NCBI GenBank assembly: GCA_025455665.1
Contig: JALOMC010000065.1
Span: 1-9,448 of the forward strand
DNA length: 9,448 nt
Reading direction: 5' to 3'
Source: Chitinophagaceae bacterium
Lineage (GTDB): Bacteria; Bacteroidota; Bacteroidia; Chitinophagales; Chitinophagaceae
A program made the translations under genes and the position numbers. Of the stretch, positions 6,000-9,448 are shown piece after piece; position 1 is the stretch's first letter; the number at the start of each line of letters is the position of its first letter. The notes under the pieces were generated by a model. That model made no database searches. It saw only the letters and a program-made list of their open reading frames with translations, and was not told where the DNA came from.

Positions 6000-7694
6000 A
6001 TGTTCGACTTTCTGAAAGAACTGCTCACACCCAGTGCCACGCCCGGCGCTGTTCAAACAATTATATTGGTGGCCGCCGCTATTGCAGGCGGCGTTTTATT
6101 AGGCCGTATTAAAGTAGCCCGTGTAAGCCTGGGTGCCGCCGGTGTGCTATTTGTAGGCTTGGCACTTGGGCACCTGCAGTACAGCCTGCACCTCGAGACC
6201 ATGCACTTCATCCGCGACTTTGGCCTCATCTTGTTTGTATATGCTGTTGGCTTACAAGTTGGGCCCTCCTTTTTTTCTTCATTGAAAAAAGAAGGGTTGG
6301 TCCTGAACAGCATTGCATTGTCAGCGGTTGCTCTCAGCTTTATCATCGCCTGGCTCATTATGCGCAGCAGTGGTACCAGTGCCGAGCACATGGCGGGTAT
6401 TATGACCGGTGCGGTGACCAACACACCCAGCCTGGGTGCCGCTAAAAGTGTGCTGAAAGAAGTAGCTGCCACACAGCCCGGGCGCAACTTTGGCGATCCG
6501 GCCAATGGCTACGCTATTGCCTACCCGTTTGGTGCCATTGGCGAAATCTTGCTTATCATTCTGTTTCAACGACTTTTCCGCATCAATCTACAAAAAGAAC
6601 AGGCTGCATTTGAAGCTCGCAGGGCGCAGGAATACCCGCACCCCGCCAGCCTGAAATGCCGGGTGACCAACCCCGATGCATTTGGAAAAACGCTGGTAGA
6701 TGTATTAGGAACCGAGCTGATGAAAGAAGTAATTGTGACCCGGCTGAAAAGCAGCGGCACTACCAAGGTTCTCACGCCATCGGCCGGCACCATACTGCAC
6801 GAACGCGATGTGCTGATGCTGGTGGGCCTGCCGCAAGAGCTGGAAAAGGCCATTGGCCGTATGGGCCGTAGCAGCTCAGACACATTCATTACCAGCGATG
6901 AAGAAATTGAAACCCGCGATATCACTGTGACCCGCAGCAAAGCAGCGCAGCAAACATTGGCGCAACTGAATTTTGATGCGCAATACGGTGTAAAAGTGAC
7001 CCGTATTTTCAGGGCAGGTATGGAGCTGGTGGCCAATCCTGAGTTTGTCATACACGTGGGCGATACACTGCGCATGGTAGGACCTAAAATGCAATTGAAA
7101 GAAGCCGAAACGGTGCTGGGCAACAGCCGCAACCGGCTATCGGAGCCCGAGTTGGCTACCATCTTTATCGGCATCATCCTCGGCTTACTGTTAGGTTCGG
7201 TTCCGCTGGCTATTCCAGGCCTGCCGGTACCCGTCAAGCTGGGCATTGCAGCCGGGCCTTTGCTTATCGCCATCTTCATCAGCCGCTATGGTGGGCTGGC
7301 ACATTTGCACTCGTACATGAACCAAAGTGCAGCCTGGTTTATGCGTGACTTTGGCATTTGCCTGTTTTTTGCCGCAGTAGGCATCAGCGCCGGCAAAACA
7401 CTCTACGAAAACTTTATGACCAACAACGGTTGGTGGTGGCTGCTGTATGGCATGGCCATTACGGCTACACCGGTGGTATTTATAGCACTGGTAGCCCGCC
7501 TTGTATTCAAGATTAATTTTTTGCAAATAGCCGGTATGATAGGCGGCACCTATACCAGCCCGCCTACGCTGGCCTTTTGCAATGGCTATTTCAAAGGCGA
7601 TGTGCCGGCCCAGGCGTATGCTACCGTTTATCCACTGGTCACCATTGCCCGTATTCTGGCAGCACAGTTATTCATTTTGCTCTTTATCAGGTAG
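6000..7694 (+). CDS. Putative transporter, AspT/YidE family with two RCK_C domains
   Basis: A 564-residue inner-membrane carrier with the internal duplication typical of the aspartate:alanine exchanger (AAEx, TC 2.A.81) family. The first membrane half spans residues about 15-195. It includes DFGLILFVYAVGLQVGPSFF at 73-92, GAVTNTPSLGAA at 137-148 and YAIAYPFGAIGE at 171-182. The cytoplasmic middle has two TrkA-C/RCK_C-like modules (about 210-290 and 300-376), each ending near a VGxP/VGPK turn (VLMLVGLPQE, LRMVGPKMQL). The second half (about 384-564) repeats the pattern with DFGICLFFAAVGISAGKTL, GGTYTSPPTLAF and YATVYPLVTIARIL. Substrate is not predictable; AspT exchanges aspartate for alanine, but most YidE/YbjL relatives are uncharacterised. 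The ATG at 6000 is preferred over the one at 5922, whose 26 extra residues look unlike the family. It follows a terminator, so it should have its own promoter, though I see no good -7 box. The TPR gene follows after 65 bp. Confidence 0.92.
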   Translation: MFDFLKELLTPSATPGAVQTIILVAAAIAGGVLLGRIKVARVSLGAAGVLFVGLALGHLQYSLHLETMHFIRDFGLILFVYAVGLQVGPSFFSSLKKEGLVLNSIALSAVALSFIIAWLIMRSSGTSAEHMAGIMTGAVTNTPSLGAAKSVLKEVAATQPGRNFGDPANGYAIAYPFGAIGEILLIILFQRLFRINLQKEQAAFEARRAQEYPHPASLKCRVTNPDAFGKTLVDVLGTELMKEVIVTRLKSSGTTKVLTPSAGTILHERDVLMLVGLPQELEKAIGRMGRSSSDTFITSDEEIETRDITVTRSKAAQQTLAQLNFDAQYGVKVTRIFRAGMELVANPEFVIHVGDTLRMVGPKMQLKEAETVLGNSRNRLSEPELATIFIGIILGLLLGSVPLAIPGLPVPVKLGIAAGPLLIAIFISRYGGLAHLHSYMNQSAAWFMRDFGICLFFAAVGISAGKTLYENFMTNNGWWWLLYGMAITATPVVFIALVARLVFKINFLQIAGMIGGTYTSPPTLAFCNGYFKGDVPAQAYATVYPLVTIARILAAQLFILLFIR

Positions 7695-7747
7695 CTGTAG
7701 GTTTTGAAAATGCGGTTAATATGCCCGCCCGTATGTGGCCGGCATAT

Positions 7748-7755
7748 TACATTTG
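7748..7755 (+). promoter_or_regulatory. Possible -7 box just before the TPR gene
   Basis: TACATTTG is an exact match to the TAnnTTTG consensus but ends only 4 bp before the ATG at 7760. If active, the transcript would be leaderless or nearly so, or a later start would be used. No -33 TTTG is seen about 20 bp upstream. A chance match is quite possible. Confidence 0.25.
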
Positions 7756-7759
7756 TCGC

Positions 7760-8773
7760 ATGCGGAGGTTTTTTGCATGGATGCTGATATGGGCCGGGAT
7801 AACGGTGCCTGCTTTTGGCCAACAGGCCAAAGAACTGCAGGCCAATGGCCAGCGATACCTGATGCAAAATGACTTTAGCAATGCGCTGATTGTGCTGAAA
7901 AAGGCAGCCGAACTGGAGCCCGCCAATACCGATATTTTAAACGACCTCGGCCTGGCCTATTTTATGGCAGGGCAGTACAAAACCGGCTACGACCTGCTGA
8001 AGGTGGTGGCCGAAGGCGATAAAGCCGACGAACGCACCTTTTTAGTAACCTGCATGCTGCTGCGTGGCGGCCGCAATATCCGGGAGGCCGATCAGGTGTA
8101 CCGCATCGGGCTACAGCGCTTTCCTAAAAGTGGGGCCCTGCACGCCGACTACGGCGAATTTTTGGACCTGGTAGAAAGCGGCCGTGGTATAGACTGGTGG
8201 GTACGTGGCATTACTGCCGATCCATCTTATCCGGGTAACTATTACCATGCCAGTCGGCATTTCTCTGAAAACAATGATTTTTTCTGGGCGGCGCTATACG
8301 GCGAAATTTTTGTGAACCTGGAAAGCTATACCACCCGTAGTGTAGAGGTAAAAAATATACTGTACGATAGCTACAAGCGGCTGTATGCATACGAGCTGGC
8401 CAATGGCAAGGGTCGCAATGGTTTTGAAAAAGCCGTGGCGGCAACCCTGCAGGAGCAAGAAGCGGTAGCCAGCAGCGGCATTAATCCCGAAGTGCTCACC
8501 GCTATTCGCACCCGCTTTATTTTACAATGGTTTCACAAGGGGCTCGAAGCTCAGTTTCCATTCAAGCTTTTCGACCTGCAGCGCCAACTGCTGCGGGAAG
8601 GGATTTTTGACGCTTACAACCAGTGGCTGTTCGGCAGCGCTGCTAATGTGAATGCTTTTCAGAACTGGACCAAAACACACCCCGAAGAATACGTGGCCTT
8701 TAACCAGTATATGCGCAATCGGGTGTTTACCGTGCCTACAGGCCAACAGTATAAAAGTGTAGCCAGCAAATAA
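7760..8773 (+). CDS. Secreted tetratricopeptide-repeat protein of unknown function
   Basis: 337 residues beginning MRRFFAWMLIWAGITVPAFG, a good Sec signal peptide with likely cleavage after G20 or Q21, so the protein should be periplasmic. Residues about 22-140 contain TPR-like helix pairs: AKELQANGQRYLMQNDFSNA followed by LIVLKKAAELEPANTDILND, then LGLAYFMAGQYKTGYDLLKV, and a later pair near ADQVYRIGLQRFPKSGALHA. The remaining 200 residues are mostly helical and aromatic (GIDWWVRGI, DFFWAALYGEIF, TRFILQWFHKGLEAQFPFKL, AYNQWLFG) and match no domain I can name. There are no catalytic motifs. The start at 7760 gives the signal peptide; an in-frame start at 7577 would overlap the transporter gene. 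It lies 65 bp after that gene and may be co-transcribed with it. A terminator follows. The TPR part suggests protein-protein contacts; function is unknown. Confidence 0.85.
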   Translation: MRRFFAWMLIWAGITVPAFGQQAKELQANGQRYLMQNDFSNALIVLKKAAELEPANTDILNDLGLAYFMAGQYKTGYDLLKVVAEGDKADERTFLVTCMLLRGGRNIREADQVYRIGLQRFPKSGALHADYGEFLDLVESGRGIDWWVRGITADPSYPGNYYHASRHFSENNDFFWAALYGEIFVNLESYTTRSVEVKNILYDSYKRLYAYELANGKGRNGFEKAVAATLQEQEAVASSGINPEVLTAIRTRFILQWFHKGLEAQFPFKLFDLQRQLLREGIFDAYNQWLFGSAANVNAFQNWTKTHPEEYVAFNQYMRNRVFTVPTGQQYKSVASK

Positions 8774-8797
8774 GGTACTTGTGTGCCATTGATAACG

Positions 8798-8823
8798 CCG
8801 ATGGCTCAACCATCGGTTTTTTT
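8798..8823 (+). terminator. Rho-independent terminator after the TPR gene
   Basis: CCGATGG (8798-8804) and CCATCGG (8810-8816) form a perfect 7-bp stem with a CTCAA loop, followed directly by seven T residues (8817-8823). It begins 25 bp after the TPR stop codon and ends that transcription unit before the YceI gene. Confidence 0.9.
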
Positions 8824-8864
8824 GTTTGTTACCAACCCCTGTAAATCAAAAAAACATCAACACA

Positions 8865-9448
8865 ATGAAGAAACTTTCATTTCCCCTGCTGGCAATGCTG
8901 GCTGTACTGGCCAGCTGTAGCGATGCCCCCAAAGCAGATAGCGCCAGCACCGGCGCCGCCGACACAGTAGCAGCAGCCACTGGCACCAGCTTTTCGGTAG
9001 ACACTGCCGGCAGCCTGGTAAACTGGGTAGGTACCAAGCAAACCGGACAGCACATGGGCACATTCAAACTAGCGGCTGGCAGCTTCAGCGTAGCCAGTGG
9101 TAATATCACCGGCGGCTCATTTACCATTAACATGGCCAGCCTGACCGTGACCGACCTGACTGGCGAAGAGAAAGGCCAACTGGAAGGACACCTGAGCAGC
9201 CCCGACTTTTTCGATGTGGCCAAATACCCCGCCGCACAGTTCGACATTACGGCTGTGGCGCCTTACGACTCGGCTACTACCAAAAGCGTACTGGCTGGTG
9301 CCACCCATGTGATTAGTGGCAACCTGAAGCTGAAGGATAGCACAGTCAACATCAGCTTTCCGGCCAAAGTGCAACTGACCGGTGGCAGCCTGAGTGCCGA
9401 AGCTGACTTTAATATAGACCGCACCCAGTGGGGCATGAACTACAAGGG
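8865..9448 (+). CDS. YceI-family lipoprotein (3' end outside window)
   Basis: The first 194 codons of a YceI-like protein, cut by the right edge. Residues 1-18, MKKLSFPLLAMLAVLASC, are a lipoprotein signal with lipobox LASC and lipidated C18. An Ala/Ser/Thr/Asp-rich linker (19-42) leads to the YceI lipocalin-like beta-barrel: FSVDTAGSLVNWVGTK at 43-58, GTFKLAAGSFSVASGNITGG near 65-84, FTINMASLTVTDL at 86-98, LEGHLSSPDFFDVAKYPAAQ at 106-125, and the near-terminal FNIDRTQWGMNYKG. These match the family's usual blocks, so little should be missing. YceI proteins bind isoprenoid or other lipid-like ligands in the periplasm. Here the protein is anchored in a membrane through lipid. It follows a strong terminator by 41 bp, so it should have its own promoter, but I see no clear -7 box. 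The ATG at 8865 is the only start giving the lipoprotein signal. Confidence 0.93.
   Translation, partial: MKKLSFPLLAMLAVLASCSDAPKADSASTGAADTVAAATGTSFSVDTAGSLVNWVGTKQTGQHMGTFKLAAGSFSVASGNITGGSFTINMASLTVTDLTGEEKGQLEGHLSSPDFFDVAKYPAAQFDITAVAPYDSATTKSVLAGATHVISGNLKLKDSTVNISFPAKVQLTGGSLSAEADFNIDRTQWGMNYK

Noticed and set aside
6566..7279. A 237-codon open frame on the minus strand
   Set aside because: Antisense to the transporter gene, serine-rich with no family resemblance; a shadow of the plus-strand codon pattern.
8846..9247. A 133-codon minus-strand frame
   Set aside because: Opposite to the YceI gene, which has a lipobox and conserved family blocks; the antisense frame shows neither.

Overview
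The window looks like chromosomal DNA from a member of the Bacteroidota, most likely the Chitinophagaceae or a close relative. The evidence is the set of protein types (an OMP_b-brl_3-type TonB receptor, a seven-helix membrane-bound AraC regulator, a YceI lipoprotein, an AspT/YidE-type carrier), the near absence of Shine-Dalgarno sequences, and TAnnTTTG-like -7 promoter boxes. The species cannot be named from this window. I see no tRNA, rRNA, CRISPR array, insertion sequence, phage gene or attachment site. Gene order and base composition look like ordinary, fairly stable chromosome.

Left part, minus strand (1-1755): an outer-membrane TonB-dependent receptor runs off the left edge. It carries an unusual N-terminal domain in place of the common carboxypeptidase-regulatory-like domain. 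A 111-residue secreted protein of unknown function lies 53 bp upstream and probably shares its transcript. The 205 bp before that small gene hold two inverted repeats, one of them part of a three-copy TTTGAGNC array spaced by about two helical turns.

Middle, minus strand (1756-5044): in transcription order these are an Rrf2-family regulator with four clustered cysteines, glycerol kinase GlpK, and an AraC regulator with an integral-membrane sensor half. The AraC reading frame begins in the same frame as glpK, just after its TAG stop, and has no ATG before residue 33. Its start codon is therefore uncertain and read-through is conceivable.

Right part, plus strand (5045-9448): diverging from rrf2 is a single-cysteine Prx6-type peroxiredoxin. 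It has a recognisable -7 box, a small inverted repeat in the promoter region and a good intrinsic terminator. Next come a two-RCK-domain AspT/YidE-family transporter and a secreted TPR protein, closed by a second clear terminator, and then a YceI-family lipoprotein cut by the right edge.

How they may work together: peroxiredoxin plus a possible Fe-S Rrf2 regulator suggests redox-stress control around 5.0-5.2 kb. glpK plus the membrane AraC protein suggests a glycerol or envelope-linked response. The receptor and its small secreted neighbour suggest an uptake or surface function. These links are inferred from adjacency. I found no clear evidence of a wholly new system. The best leads are the glpK/AraC junction, the TTTGAGNC array, and the receptor's N-terminal domain with its small partner.
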